From assembly GCA_020081605.1 (NCBI GenBank), contig JAHREC010000045.1, positions 2,852,001 to 2,916,000 on the forward strand: a stretch of DNA of 64,000 nt, read 5' to 3'. Each line of letters starts with the position of its first letter. The stretch's first letter is position 1. The translations under genes were made by a program, and so were the position numbers. Positions 10,383-21,323 of the stretch are shown piece by piece. Below the pieces are notes generated by a model, which saw nothing but the letters and a program-made list of their open reading frames with translations, did no database searches and was not told where the DNA came from. The stretch is from Albifimbria verrucaria. Lineage: Eukaryota > Ascomycota > Sordariomycetes > Hypocreales > Stachybotryaceae.

Positions 10383-12367
10383 TTACGCCCTCAAATTGGC
10401 AACACTGGGAGCCCGACTAGCGGCAGGCGTACCGCGGGGAGTTCCGCGGGGAGTGACACGGTTCTCGCCAAAGAATCGATGTTGTTGGCTGTAGCGGCGT
10501 CCTTGACCTAGAGATTCGCTGCCAGAAGCGGTAGATGCTGATGCATTTGTTAGCTACGGGTCCTCATCTCACTCAAAAGAAAAGGGAAGAATGCTTACCT
10601 CGTCGCGCGCCATCGTAAGCAACACTTGCCCTGCGTCCGTCGTTCATGTTCTCCTGTCGCGCATCGGCCAGCTTCTGGGCGAAAGGAGAGCGATGTCTCA
10701 AGACCGGGCCTTTCCAGTAGATAACATAGACAGCCACAACAAGCACGAAAGAAATGCAGAATAGAATAGTAGAAGCATATTCGAGGTTCTTGCCGCTTGA
10801 TTTGCCAATGTTCTGGAAGAATGGAACAGCTGGGATGGTCAAGACACCGGCCAGGAAATCTCAGGCCCATCCGTTGCCTCCTGTTGCCGAAGCAGAGTAG
10901 GGGCCGTAAGCGCAGATCATATAATCGACTGTCGCCATATAGATAGCATAGTTGGCAATGCCAACAATAGCCACAAAGATCATTGAACCGATCCAGTGGA
11001 TGGGTGGTCCTTGAATAGTCCAAGCGAACCCGATGAGGCCGATGGGTAGGCAAGGCGCGGTATATAGAAGGAACCAAAGTCGAGACTCATATTGAGCTCG
11101 CTCATCATTAGGTTTAGCCGCTCTCTCCTTGATGTTGCGCTTAATAGCGGGAATAAAGAGGAACCAGGCCAGGAGGTAGCCGATGCCGATGGGGATGAAA
11201 GAGAGGCCGATATCAATGGTGGAGAAACCCCACTGGCTGTAGACAAGACCAAAGGACTGGATAAACATGAAGATAAGGGCATCGGAGAACCCAGAAAGCA
11301 GGGACAGAACCAAAACAATGGGCTCAGTCAAGAACATCTTGAATGGGCGAGCCCAGGTAACGAGGATCTCCTTGGCGGAGAAGCGGTCTCGGAAGGGAAC
11401 AAGCTCATCAGGACCCCAGATGTTAGCGCCAGTCTCCTTTCTGCGCTTCTTAGCAATGCGGTTCATCATAATGGTAGTACGTGTCTCGGGGACGGTGAAG
11501 AAGTGCAGCAGCTGAACGAAGCCACCGAGGATAAGCTGCACCCAGATGGACCACCTATGTGACGCAATATTAGCGGTGAAACGGGGGAATATGTGCTGCG
11601 AAGTTTGAGACTTACCTCCAGTTCAAGTATGTCTCAGTAAAACCGCCGACGATGGGTCCCAGCACGGAACCGCCGACTGACGAAAAGACTACGTAGGCAA
11701 CAGCATACTGCTGGTTGTCGGACTCCCACATGTCGGCAATCATGCCAAGCGTGACTGAGCCACCGGCAGACGACAGACCGCCGAGAGCGCGGCCCACCAT
11801 GATGGAGGCGAAGTTAGGGGCGAGGGCAACGGGCAGTTGCCAGATGTTAACAAAGAAGAGGGAGAGCTGCATGATGGGCCAACGGCCGAATTCTTCAGAC
11901 CAGGGCGCCCACAGCTCACAGCCAAAGGCGTACAAGACGAGGAAGATCATGGCACCGCATCGTGCCGCCTGGGCGCTAACGCCAAACTCTTCAGAGATGC
12001 CGGGGATGGCGTTGGAGTACAAAGAGGTGTTGAAGTTCATGGAGACCTGGACCCAAAAGATGACGGTCAGGATATACCACTTCTTCCACTTGGGGAAGCT
12101 ATAGCCAAGCTCGCTATAGCAGTCGTCTTCGGTGATCTCATATCGATCATAGGTGCCGAGCTTCTCGAGGTTGTTCTTGGCGTCCGGAGCGCTAGGGTCC
12201 AAGACGGCCTGCTCGTCGTGTCGGGCGTTGATGGTCTCTACCGAGTCGGAGCCGGACCCGCCCGGAACTCGGGGTGTGGATCCATCGAGCTTCTCATTGG
12301 CAGGGCCGAGGTCCTCGCGATGATGAATGACCTGGGGAGGGTCCTCTGAGAAGTGCGTGGTCGGCAT
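10383..12367 (-). CDS. MFS drug:H+ antiporter (DHA1-type) with an in-frame TGA
   Basis: Structure complement(10383..10537, 10599..11554, 11616..12367), 621 codons with every splice phase closing. The only defect is TGA at 10861-10863, where an Arg codon (CGA) is the obvious ancestor (NGWA-stop-DFLAG). If it is real, the product is cut at 481 residues and loses the last one or two membrane helices and a basic tail (VTPRGTPRGTPAASR). The N-terminal 110 residues are cytosolic and acidic. Then come 12-span MFS features: WYILTVIFWVQVSMNFNTS, the loop-2 motif APWSEEFGRWP, and motif C-like SSVGGSVLGPIVGGF. The family (TPO/FLR1-like) exports polyamines, drugs or metabolites at the plasma membrane. 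The Met at 12367 was preferred to 12457 because the extra residues are not conserved-looking. Confidence 0.85.
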
Positions 12368-13749
12368 CTCGAGGCTATGTTTGTTGTGGATTGTGGAGGA
12401 AGGGAACTGACCGTTCACGATGCTGGTGAAGACAAACATGGACAGGTGTGTGGGCAACGAATAAGTTTATATAGACAATGTCATCATGGCAAACTCGACA
12501 ATGGCTACTGCATGCACCCTGATATCCCACATTTGGCTCCAAAGGCTAGAGAGGCTCTTTCGAGCCTCCACACTGACATCACACATGGCGAGTGCTAGGG
12601 CACATGCTGTTTGCGGTCGGTTTCCCGGAAGCACCAAACATTCCCTACCACAGAAGGGGTGCGGGTCCTGAAGCGGTTCCAAAGGCCCCATTGCGGTGAA
12701 TATGCTTGAAAGCGAGACACTCAGGCACCATCTGAACCCCCACGATAGGACGGTCTCGGCCATGATCTTGTCGCAAAGAGACAGTCCGGAGTGTGTCTCA
12801 GACATGGAGGTAGCTGTCCACGGACAAGCTTTTGCTTTTTATTGTTATTCTTTCCTTTTTCCGATCACTCTCTTACACTAGCTTTTCGATCTTGCTACCC
12901 TTTTGGCTTGCTTTTTTGTTTCACCGGTCCTGGTGCAATGGGAGCATCTCCATGAGGAAAAAAAAAAACGGTCAGGGCAGGCTGGTTTCGGGAGCTCGGC
13001 ACTTGATGACTTGAACTAGGCCAGGCAACGATTTAACAAATCTGGTGGACCAATTGTTGGTGGTGAGTGGGTGTCTTAGTGGGTGCCGGGACGATCCTGG
13101 TGGTCGGGAATAACCCACAGCACTGGCATCATCGATTGTGTCCGAGCCATCAACAGAAGTGATGACGTGCGGTGTAAACTACGGCACAAGCAAGGACGAG
13201 TTTCTAGAAGAGATATTTGTTGGCTTGCCACTGAGTGTCAGACCCTAAGCGCCAAGGCGGTTTAGCCTCAGAGGGATCTGCAGCGACGTAAAGGGGTCCC
13301 GGCTGCCGCTGCTCCACAAGCCATGTCTGCTTGGCAATCTACAGATCGCGACGGCTAGTCAGTTTCCGACGGGCTTGGTGTATTGGGGATTTTTGGGGCG
13401 CTTGGGCTTGGGGAGGGGAGTTTGGAGTCATTGGGATTTTTGGGTCTAGTTGGGGGATCTTTAGGTCTGCACCTTAACCTTAGGGAAGAGAAGATTCAAC
13501 GTGGTAGCTTAGCTTGTTTATTACCTTACTCTGTAGTTAGTACTAAATCCGTTTGGCTTCAACGCCTAGGCAGGGTCACGTCGAGACAATTTCGTGATTG
13601 TGAACAAGTAAGATTATTTTATTTCCAGTCAAAGACGGATGCCTCGCCTAAGGGATCAACGCCTATGGAGTATGAATGCTGTCTTGCTTCCCCGGACAAA
13701 AAAATTAAATAATAAAATAAAATGAATCATAAAAACGCCTTGTGCCGTA
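12368..13749. other. Intergenic region with a G-quadruplex-like block
   Basis: Promoter region of the MFS gene followed by about 1 kb without coding signal. It contains an A9 run at 12959-12968, a run-of-G segment at 13385-13418, and AT-rich sequence near 13705-13725. Confidence 0.4.
13385..13418 (+). other. Predicted G-quadruplex motif
   Basis: Five G-tracts of 3-4 bases are separated by loops of 6, 5, 3 and 1 bases. This fits the G3+N1-7 quadruplex rule on the plus strand. There is no adjacent gene start, so any role is unknown. Confidence 0.5.
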
Positions 13750-14038
13750 TTATGCTGCCTCACTTGCGCCCGAGCAAATTGAAGAAGTTGGTTCGGGGAT
13801 CGGTTCCGGCACCCTCAAAGGCTCTCCTCCGCGACTCTTCGCTTTCGGGGTGTTGTAGGAGGCGAAGAAGCTGTCTAGCTTCTTAGAGGATTTGCCGAGC
13901 TGCCATTGGACGTAGCCGACAACAGCAGAGACTGCAAGCGATGTTAGCTCCAATGCTTGTTCTTGCATTGGGGGAAGGGTGGTGAGGAATGCGGGTGGGA
14001 TGCAACTAACCGGCTCCGACAGTGACGATTGCGGGCAT
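13750..14038 (-). CDS. Small (69-residue) single-span membrane protein
   Basis: Proposed coding part is complement(13750..13931, 14011..14038). A 28-base first coding exon starts at ATG 14036-14038 and joins through an 80-bp intron (GTTAGT...CTTGCAG) to an exon ending TAA. An additional 5' non-coding intron (GTAAGA...GCGTAG, about 14044-14094) is likely. The product starts MPAIVTVGAVSAVVGYVQW, a glycine/valine membrane helix. It then has a basic amphipathic part (GKSSKKLDSFFASYN) and a Pro/Ser-rich tail. The layout resembles small mitochondrial or ER membrane subunits, but no family is recognised. A coding extension into the upstream exon fails on splice phase. Confidence 0.5.
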
Positions 14039-15329
14039 GACCCTACGCATCCAGAGTTAGCCAAGTCATGTGGGAGAAATGCAATGCATCTTACCTGGGG
14101 AGGCGGTGGGAACGCGGACAGGGAGGGCGACCATGTTGACGGTTGTGGGAGTTGTTTGGATTGGGTGGTTGGTTGGTTGTTTGCTTGGACAGTTGAGGCA
14201 CTGAAGGTGCAACGAATGCAATGTAATGCTGGTGTTGTTGTGATGGATGGTGGATGGATGGATGGATGGATTGTAACCAGAACAGCCGCAACCACCTGCA
14301 TTTAAATCTACATGTCGAAAACTTTGACTACATCATGCCAATTTTTTTAGCCATCAGGATGCCAACTATCGTTCATTGCTCTCCCAGGTCGCATGGTGGT
14401 GGTGTCAAGGTGGTGTGACTGTAAGCCGCCTCGACTCTGATGGATCAGGCCAGCGCGCCCTCGCTAGGCTTTGGAGTCGTGAGTTAGGGGCTTGGGGGCC
14501 CAGGACAGGGCAAAACCGGGATCAGGCAGGCCCATTTTCGCAGCCGTGTCCGAAGAATCCCGCCCTTGGTCTGCTGGAAAAACAACAGCTCGAGGCTCAT
14601 CGGCATCGCCCGATGACGGTGGGGCATTGCGGTGGGTTCTGGGTGCTGGTGGCACCACTGGCGAGGCCAGGCACTGGTGACAAGGACGTCAGTCTCAGAT
14701 GTTCCCAGCAAAAAATCTCAAACAAAAGAAGAAAAAGAATTAACCGGCCTTTTTTGGATAACGTGACTGTGAGTACGCCCTGGAAAGTAACGTCGAAACG
14801 TGTTTGTTTTTGGTCAGGCTGAAACAACCAGATTCTATCCAGCCTTTTACTGTAATAACCACAGTAGCGGTAAAGGCCGTAAAGGGCTGTAAATTAGTTG
14901 TCAGGTGATAAAATTGCAGAATTCGGTGCAACAGAACAAAAACCACAAAACAACAAACTTAAAAAAACACACATTCAAGATAGTGAGGTCAATGAAATAA
15001 TGGAGCCAGCATCAGACTTTCTGTCCATCGAATTTCCTCAACGGTCAATTCAACCATCAGCTGCACCGCACTCCGTTGTGAGCCCCGATCGGAACATCAT
15101 GGACGCTGTAGGGTAACGCAAACTGGACGCTGCCTTTGGCGTCCTCCAACCTCCCCTAATCTCCTTTCCTTATCTTATCGATTGGACAGATTACCCCGGA
15201 TTCGAATGACATAATCAAAGCCGATCAACTCACAGCCGAGGCCCGCCTCTATCCTTCGATCGATAGACGGTCCCATATTGATCAATTGGCTGTTGTGCTA
15301 CTCAGTCGTTAACCCAAACCTTCTCAGCC
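14039..15329. other. Intergenic, with a GGAT microsatellite
   Basis: Divergent promoter space between the small membrane protein and the thioesterase. It contains a GGAT/GGTGGAT tandem at 14242-14270. Open frames on both strands overlap each other and show no family motif. Confidence 0.4.
14242..14270 (+). repeat. GGAT tetranucleotide microsatellite
   Basis: About seven GGAT units with one GGT interruption, in the 5' leader of the small membrane-protein gene. Confidence 0.8.
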
Positions 15330-16834
15330 ATGGCTTCCCACACTTCTAGAATGTTTCTCCGCCTGCGATGCGCTGCTGGCCTCCAGGGCCGTGCCGCCAA
15401 CTTGCGCTCAGTTCACCTCCCTCTGAGGACCATTCAACCATCCCATAGATGCTTTTCCTCCCAAACACCCACTCCCAACGAGGCCTCGTCAGACGAACCG
15501 AACGCCTCAGATTCGCGTTTGACTGAACAAGTTGAACCCACTGCAGCGGAACCCGTTCAAGATGCTCGTGAATCTGTCTCACCCGACGCGTCATCAGAAG
15601 GCCAAACCGCCGTAGATGCGTCGGCAACGATTGATCCAGGAACCCCAAAGCCCCTTTAACCGCGACTCCATCAACTAAGCCTAGGAAGCGGAGCAAGCAA
15701 GCTCAACCCGTAATTACGCATATTGAAGAATCGCCGCGATCATCATCCTGGTACCGCAGTCTGAACAATCAAATCACTGAGATGCGCAGGCGTAAACTAG
15801 ACAACCGAAGCCCCCAAGTCATCGAGGACACCCAGCATCAATTAGACAGATTCCAGAATGCGGACTGGCTCAGATTGATGCTAGGTCATGTGCGCGCAGT
15901 GCATGCCTGGAGCGGATTGAAAAACCACTCCGTAGCCTGGGGAGACATGGTGAGTTGTGCAGCCCCTCCGACTTAACCATCCGATGGCGGTGGTCATGTG
16001 TACCTGTGTCTTTGATGACAGCGCTGACAGACGCTCGTGCCCGTGTTGCAAAGGATAGTATGGTAAGTCCACTAATCCCTGAGCAGTCGCCGGCTTCATG
16101 TATAAGAATAGTGCCGCTGACAAGATAGTAGGGTGCGTTATCCCGATAAGACACTTGATTCTGATGTGTCGGCTAATCGTGTGACCATAGGGCATGTCAA
16201 CAACGTCGTGTACAATCGCTGGGCCGAGACTTCTCGGGTCAATTTGCTCCAGCATCTTTCCCGCTCCCTCCGTGATAGAAAGGAAAAGGAGGAATGCCTA
16301 CGTCTTTTGTCCAACCGTGGTGTGGGACTGATTATGAAGAGCATCAAAACCGAATTCAAATTTGTGAGTCCTCCAGCGCCCAGCCTCTTGCCCGGCCGTC
16401 GCGTTGAATTAAACATTGCAACCATCACGATGTCTGTGTAATGCCTGTATGCTTGTACTAGCTCATGCTAACAATTCCGCGCCAAAGCCTGTAACGTGGC
16501 CCGACAAGGTCACAGTAAGCCACGTGCTGGTGAATATGCCGCAGCTCGACTCTACCTCGTTACAGTTCAGGGTGTACATGTATTCAATGAAACACCAACG
16601 ATTGGTAGCCAAATGCTACGAGGAAATCACCATCTACGACTACAAAAGGCCAAGAAAACCACACTGCCGCCGCATCTTGTTGGCCTTTTGCAGGACCTGT
16701 TCAAGAAACAGGTTGATGTGGGAATCCGCACTGACGCCTTTATTCACGCAGCCGAGGACCGTCTTCGTATGATGGAAAAACTCCCGGACAAGCCCCAGAC
16801 AGAAAACGAGGAAGTTGATGTCAAGGAGGAATAG
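15330..16834 (+). CDS. Mitochondrial hotdog-fold (4HBT) thioesterase family protein, multiple frame breaks
   Basis: The N-terminus is a classic mitochondrial presequence, rich in Arg and Ser with no acidic residues (MFLRLRCAAGLQGRAANLRS). An acidic disordered linker follows. The catalytic-type region reads LTDARARVAKDSM, RYPDKTLDSDVSANRVTIG and HVNNVVYNRWAE, the last being the hallmark HVNN.Y..W/Y motif of YbgC/FadM-like thioesterases. PVTWPDKVTVSHVLVNM follows. The C-terminus is charged and ends at 16834. Introns are clear near 15950-16020, 16063-16130 and 16366-16490. Single-base losses interrupt the frame in the C runs at 15643-15654 and the AAAA run at 16644-16647. Splice phases at the first two introns also fail by one base. 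I read this as a real gene with sequence indels. Expected activity is hydrolysis of acyl-CoA or acyl-ACP thioesters; the substrate is unknown. Confidence 0.75.
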
Positions 16835-17130
16835 AACGGAAGGCAATCTAAATCTGGCGTTCATAGCCTTACTTACTGGCAGCTTGGACATATGCGACCA
16901 GGACAACCGATGGCCTTATCAAAGGCATTATAATTGGTTATGCTCATAAACAATCTTCATATAGAGCTTCATACTTTATAAAAAATTCCTAGCTATATTC
17001 GAGAAGGGAAGGCTTCTGCAGCAGTATATACTCTGGAGAATAATAATGATGTACCAAGAAAAACATAAAGAATGGAATAGGATTCACTCCGACCAATGGA
17101 ACACCATGTCTCAACTCGAACTCGCTTGTC

Positions 17131-18046
17131 TCAGGTCGAATAGTGTGCGACGTACGCAACTTCCATCATGCTACCGTAACCATCCTGAGTAGCACCGTTG
17201 GGGTATCCAGGCTGCAATAATAGTTAGTTCATCACATAGCTATACACTTTGGAGCATGTAGACTTACCCAGTTACCCCCGACCGCAACGTTGAGGATAAA
17301 GAACATGGGGAGTGGGCCAGGGCGTTCCAGACGTTGTAGTTGTTGATTCTGGCTCCTGTCACGCGGTGGAATTGCTGGCCGTCGCGGTACCATGTGATGC
17401 TTTCGTCCAACCAATTTCCCGGACGACGGTCTACCTCAAGGCGCCAAGTGTGCCAGCCCTGATCTGGGATGCCGATGGATGCACCGATGCCGTTTCCCTC
17501 GTTGCAAATTCCGCCTGGGTATACATCGCAGTGTATAGTTCCGTATCCAGTCAGCTGCCCGTTGACAGTCTCGAGGATATCCAACTCGCCGCACGATGGC
17601 CAGCTGCCGCCTCGGCGGAGGATGTCTCCGAGAGCCCAGAAAGCAGGCCAAATACCTTGCTTGTTGCCGATGGAGTTGGTGCCGAACCGAATGAGAGCTT
17701 CGGCTCGGGTGAGCCTGCCAGCCTGCGGAGTCCACGTGTACTTGCTCTCGAGACGGCCGGATGTCCAGCCTCGGAGAGCCGACCCATCTCTAAACGGAAC
17801 GAGCTGCACCGTCTCTCCGCCACTGCGCTGGACGTTACGAGTGCTGGTGGTGTAAACCTGGAGCTCGTTGTTAACGCCCAGATCGCCGTTAATGATGTTC
17901 CAGTTGCCTTGGTCAGGCAAGGACCCGCCCGCGCCGGCAAAGGTATCCTGCCAGACGCGGTTGAAGCCCGAATACTGGGGAGCTTCCCATGCCTGGGACA
18001 CGCTAGAGAGAGCAGCAATAGCCGCGAGGATTTGCTTGGGAATCAT
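17131..18046 (-). CDS. Secreted GH16 beta-glucanase (laminarinase type)
   Basis: Structure complement(17131..17211, 17268..18046), about 286 residues. The signal peptide is IPKQILAAIAALSSVSQA. The GH16 catalytic signature GELDILETVNG lies at residues 153-163, with E154 as nucleophile, D156 assisting and E159 as acid/base. Upstream WPAFWALGD and downstream GGICNEGNGIGASIG with WHTWRLEVDR match endo-1,3(1,4)-beta-glucanases of fungi. The end of exon 1 requires one extra G in the gggg run at 17307-17310 to read AHSPMFFILNVAVGGNW before the intron. The last exon gives PGYPNGATQDGYG and stops at TCA 17131-17133. Likely role: outside the cell, cutting beta-1,3-linked glucan of fungal or plant wall. 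The start at 18046 places the signal peptide at the N-terminus; a Met at 18076 is also in frame. Confidence 0.88.
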
Positions 18047-18179
18047 GGTGATGAGGTCGAAAAATACTATGTACAAGTTAAATCAAACGTATATACACGC
18101 TGTAAAGCAGAAGATGTCGCGATCTACAGATTATTTGATAACTAACATCTAGGCGAACGGGAGATCAACAGGAGGCCCA

Positions 18180-18186
18180 TATATAA
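18180..18186 (-). promoter_or_regulatory. TATA-like box of the GH16 gene
   Basis: TATATAA on the plus strand (TTATATA on the gene strand) lies about 135 bases upstream of the proposed start, in the expected promoter position. Confidence 0.4.
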
Positions 18187-19220
18187 GTACCCGGCGGTTC
18201 GGTTCTTTCCTAGTACTAGCCAACTCGTCGCATGAAGCCATCTTGGCAGCCCATGACCCCGGAGAATAATGACCGCCTGGACAGGGCCATATGGCAGGAA
18301 CAGGCGCTTGCCAGGATCCATTGTGGGCTCCTGACATACATCAACTGACAAACCACGTCTTTTAAAAGCAATGTGCTAGGGCCTTCTGATATGAAGGAGC
18401 ACAGGTAAAACGGAGATGAGGCATATGATTGGATTAGCCCCATCGTGCACTAATACCTTCTACGCAGGAACACTGGCGTGCCCCTGACTGGACCTGATGA
18501 GTTGTGGTTAGCACACGTGGAGACCAAATTTTAGCCGTGGGAGAAGGGTTTATTAGCAGCCTGACTTCCCTGTCCTCAGGGTCAATAGAGCAGCGTGATA
18601 TAGGCCGACCTATGACCGCTGGGAGCATCCGGTAAAAGTGCTGGGGACGGGGTTGAGATTAACGAGGTGCATGTGCCGCCGTGCTATTGGGTCGGCAGAC
18701 AACTTCCTAGCGCGGCAGTCGAGAGGAGATTTGCGATGCGATTTCGCCACGGGATAAGATGGGTCTTATCAATCAATTACCGAGTGGCCATTATAGGAAG
18801 AGAAAACCGGGCAGCATCTGCCAAGGGGAAGATCAAGCCCGCAAACAGCAGCAGAAGCAGTGGTTCTTACATTGTCTCTGCATGAGATAACGATCAAGGT
18901 TGAAAACAACCTCCGCACAAGGTCGCGTCGACGGTAACCATGCGGATCAGAGTGTCGCAACCGGCGTGTGATTTTTGGGGAAAACAAGGCACAAGCGAGC
19001 GCATGGGAGGGGGTTTCTGCTTCATACCTGGTGACTGAGGTCAATTGCCGCGCCGATCCAACGGGTTGGTGAGCAACCGGACCGCCAGCCCATATGCACC
19101 GATGCCCACGCCATCTCGCGAATCACGCTCGCAAGTAGGACGGATGGAATATGGGCCAATGGGTTCCCGATACCACCCAGTTGACTGGACGAGAGCCCAG
19201 CCCGTCTTAGGTGCCTATGC

Positions 19221-19260
19221 CCCCATGCCCAGGCCCATGCCCATGCCCATGCCTATGCCT
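19221..19260 (+). repeat. Hexanucleotide ATGCCC array
   Basis: Imperfect CCCATG/ATGCCC repeats, about six units. A matching CATGGG array on the opposite phase occurs 800 bases further at 20076-20095. Confidence 0.75.
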
Positions 19261-20046
19261 ATTCGCATTCCCATTTCTGGGGCGCGCAGGGGACTTCCAA
19301 TTAGCTCCTCCCGTAGATCGTTAGTAGCTTGGCAAGCAAAGCCCTGCATGAAGCAACGTCGGCTACATAAAACGACGTCGGCTACCACCTCGCCCAGAGC
19401 CAAACATGTGAAGGCCTCGATTAATGGCAAATGAGAGACGAAGCTGGGCCATTCCGTGCTATATACCGCAAGCACAACATAAATGTTAAGCTTAATGAGG
19501 CAGCTCGCCCGCGGTCATGTTCAGGCCGTTATCTCTGATGTGACTGTACTGCCTCGGTGGACATGCCTCATCAAGGAACTCTACACGTGAATCGTCCGGG
19601 TGAGGGCTTTTGTTTATCTCGACGAGCATCATGTTTGCAAATTTTTTTCTTTGTTTTTCTTCTCCTTCTCTCCCTACTGGAACAACAAACGGCTTTCTTC
19701 GGCGATCATCGCTCCCAAAACCCGAAAAGCCTGACAGCTTGCATGCTGCGCCCCGGAAGAGGAAGGTTGCATTACAGCCGTCATTCATGCATCAGCTGCA
19801 CAACTTGCCACCTCACGTGCAAAGAGGACATGATTTATGCAGTCAAGAGGGAGGGAAATGTGGTTTCGTGCTTCTATTCGGTACCTGATTCGATTACACA
19901 GGCATAACATGAAACTTGCCACCACAAGTACAGTCATAAGCCTGCGAGGCAACGATCTGGCAATCGGCGTTATCGCACGCCATTTTTAGTATTCTAGAAC
20001 AGCTGTGCATGTAACCAAGCGCCAGTGTGCCTCGTAGTCGCGTGCT

Positions 20047-20095
20047 TTTAGTCCTTTAGTCCTTTAGTCCTTTGTGCATGGGCATGGGCATGGGG
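20047..20095 (+). repeat. TTTAGTCC nonamer-type array followed by CATGGG array
   Basis: Three perfect copies of a TTTAGTCCT-like unit are followed directly by three CATGGG units. Confidence 0.8.
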
Positions 20096-20859
20096 GTCTT
20101 ACTACGGCTATTACGTGGATGTTGGAGTTGTGGTGCAACCGGGTCTCCAGCACCGCCTGCCCATGAAGCTATCGCCAGATCTCTGCATGATTTGCCACTG
20201 GTGACATCTCCATACCCTTGTGGCGATGATAATTTGCTATTTTCATTCCAAATAGTTTTTTCACGATGGAGTGTCGATGGCAGCTGCTCAAGTAGGCCAT
20301 ATCTCCTAGACCGTGCATATGTCGTGCACCGAATCAATCGATGCGACTGGGACACGTACTGTAACTCGCATATTGAGATGAAAGTAAATTACTGTGTTTT
20401 GTTTTTTTCATTATTTTTTCCTTTTCTTTTGGTTCCATACTTCTTCCTTCTCTCTGTTCTTCCTAATAGTGACGTACACTGTAGAATATATTAAAAGCGT
20501 CAGCTTATGGATCTGCACAGCCCTGTGGAAGCGTAGGCATAGGATCCAGCCTGCGTCCGAGGATTCGGCAATGACAAGCAGTGGTACTTGGGCGGGTAGA
20601 TCCTCCTATAGGTGCCATCCATTCCTGTTGATCTGCCGTAGCGTTCCTGCAGTAGGCGTCCACCTCCCCGATGAAACACTGCGGATGCCTCACATAATCA
20701 CCCAACGTCATGTATTCAGGGACCCCTACCTGTTACGGTAACCGCGCCCGAAGGCTCGCCGGTGTTAAGGCTTTGAAAATCCTTTACCGTTTGCAAGATT
20801 TTGACAGGTATGACGAACCACGAACCCAGGCAGCGACGGATCCATGGTCCTGGATCCTT

Positions 20860-20900
20860 GCCATGTATGTGCCATGTATGTGCCATGTATGTGCCATGTA
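20860..20900 (+). repeat. 11-bp tandem repeat GCCATGTATGT
   Basis: 3.7 perfect copies of an 11-base unit. Being 11 bp, it is not frame-preserving and so is not expected in a coding exon. Confidence 0.85.
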
Positions 20901-21323
20901 CTCCCAAGTCACTGCCATGTTGTTTGCCTATGCTACCGCATGGAGGCGAGGGGTGAACGAAGTAAGAGAATACAGAACGTGCATGCTTTTACATCTGCAG
21001 TGTCACGTAGTCTAGACCACCTTGGCCCGGTATGATGGCATGCCTCAACGTAGAAGCTCCTGGCAGGAATATGATTTTCATTGACACGAGATACGAGGGT
21101 GATGACGAGAGATCACGCCAATAGTTGATATGCCGTTTGAAGGAAACACGTGTAATGGCCTTAATGGATTGGGAGCAGCCATTGAGGGTAACAATGGCAA
21201 TGACAATTCGGGCAGGACATAGAGAATTCTGCACAAGGTATTCCAAATTATGTGGCAAATCGAATCATTTTGTTTTCAATTGACTAAACAAATGCTCTTT
21301 CGAGGACCCCACGATGTTCAGGT

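Larger units (their letters stand above)
18187..21323. other. Large gene-poor interval with tandem repeats
   Basis: More than 3 kb without a frame that shows recognisable protein or consistent codon usage. It contains several short tandem arrays, annotated separately at 19221, 20047, 20076 and 20860. The longest frame here (19045-19434) is driven by one of these arrays. A non-coding RNA cannot be excluded. Confidence 0.5.

Noticed and set aside
10861..10863. Programmed stop-codon readthrough in the MFS gene
   Set aside because: The nucleotides after TGA do not match the known CTA readthrough context; nonsense mutation or base error is simpler.
17312..18145. 277-codon plus-strand open frame
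   Set aside because: It lies entirely antisense to the GH16 gene and its existence follows from the GC-rich codons of that gene; no motif or signal in its own translation.
19045..19434. 129-codon plus-strand open frame with Met-Pro repeats
   Set aside because: The repetitive part is just translation of the ATGCCC microsatellite; the rest lacks coding character.
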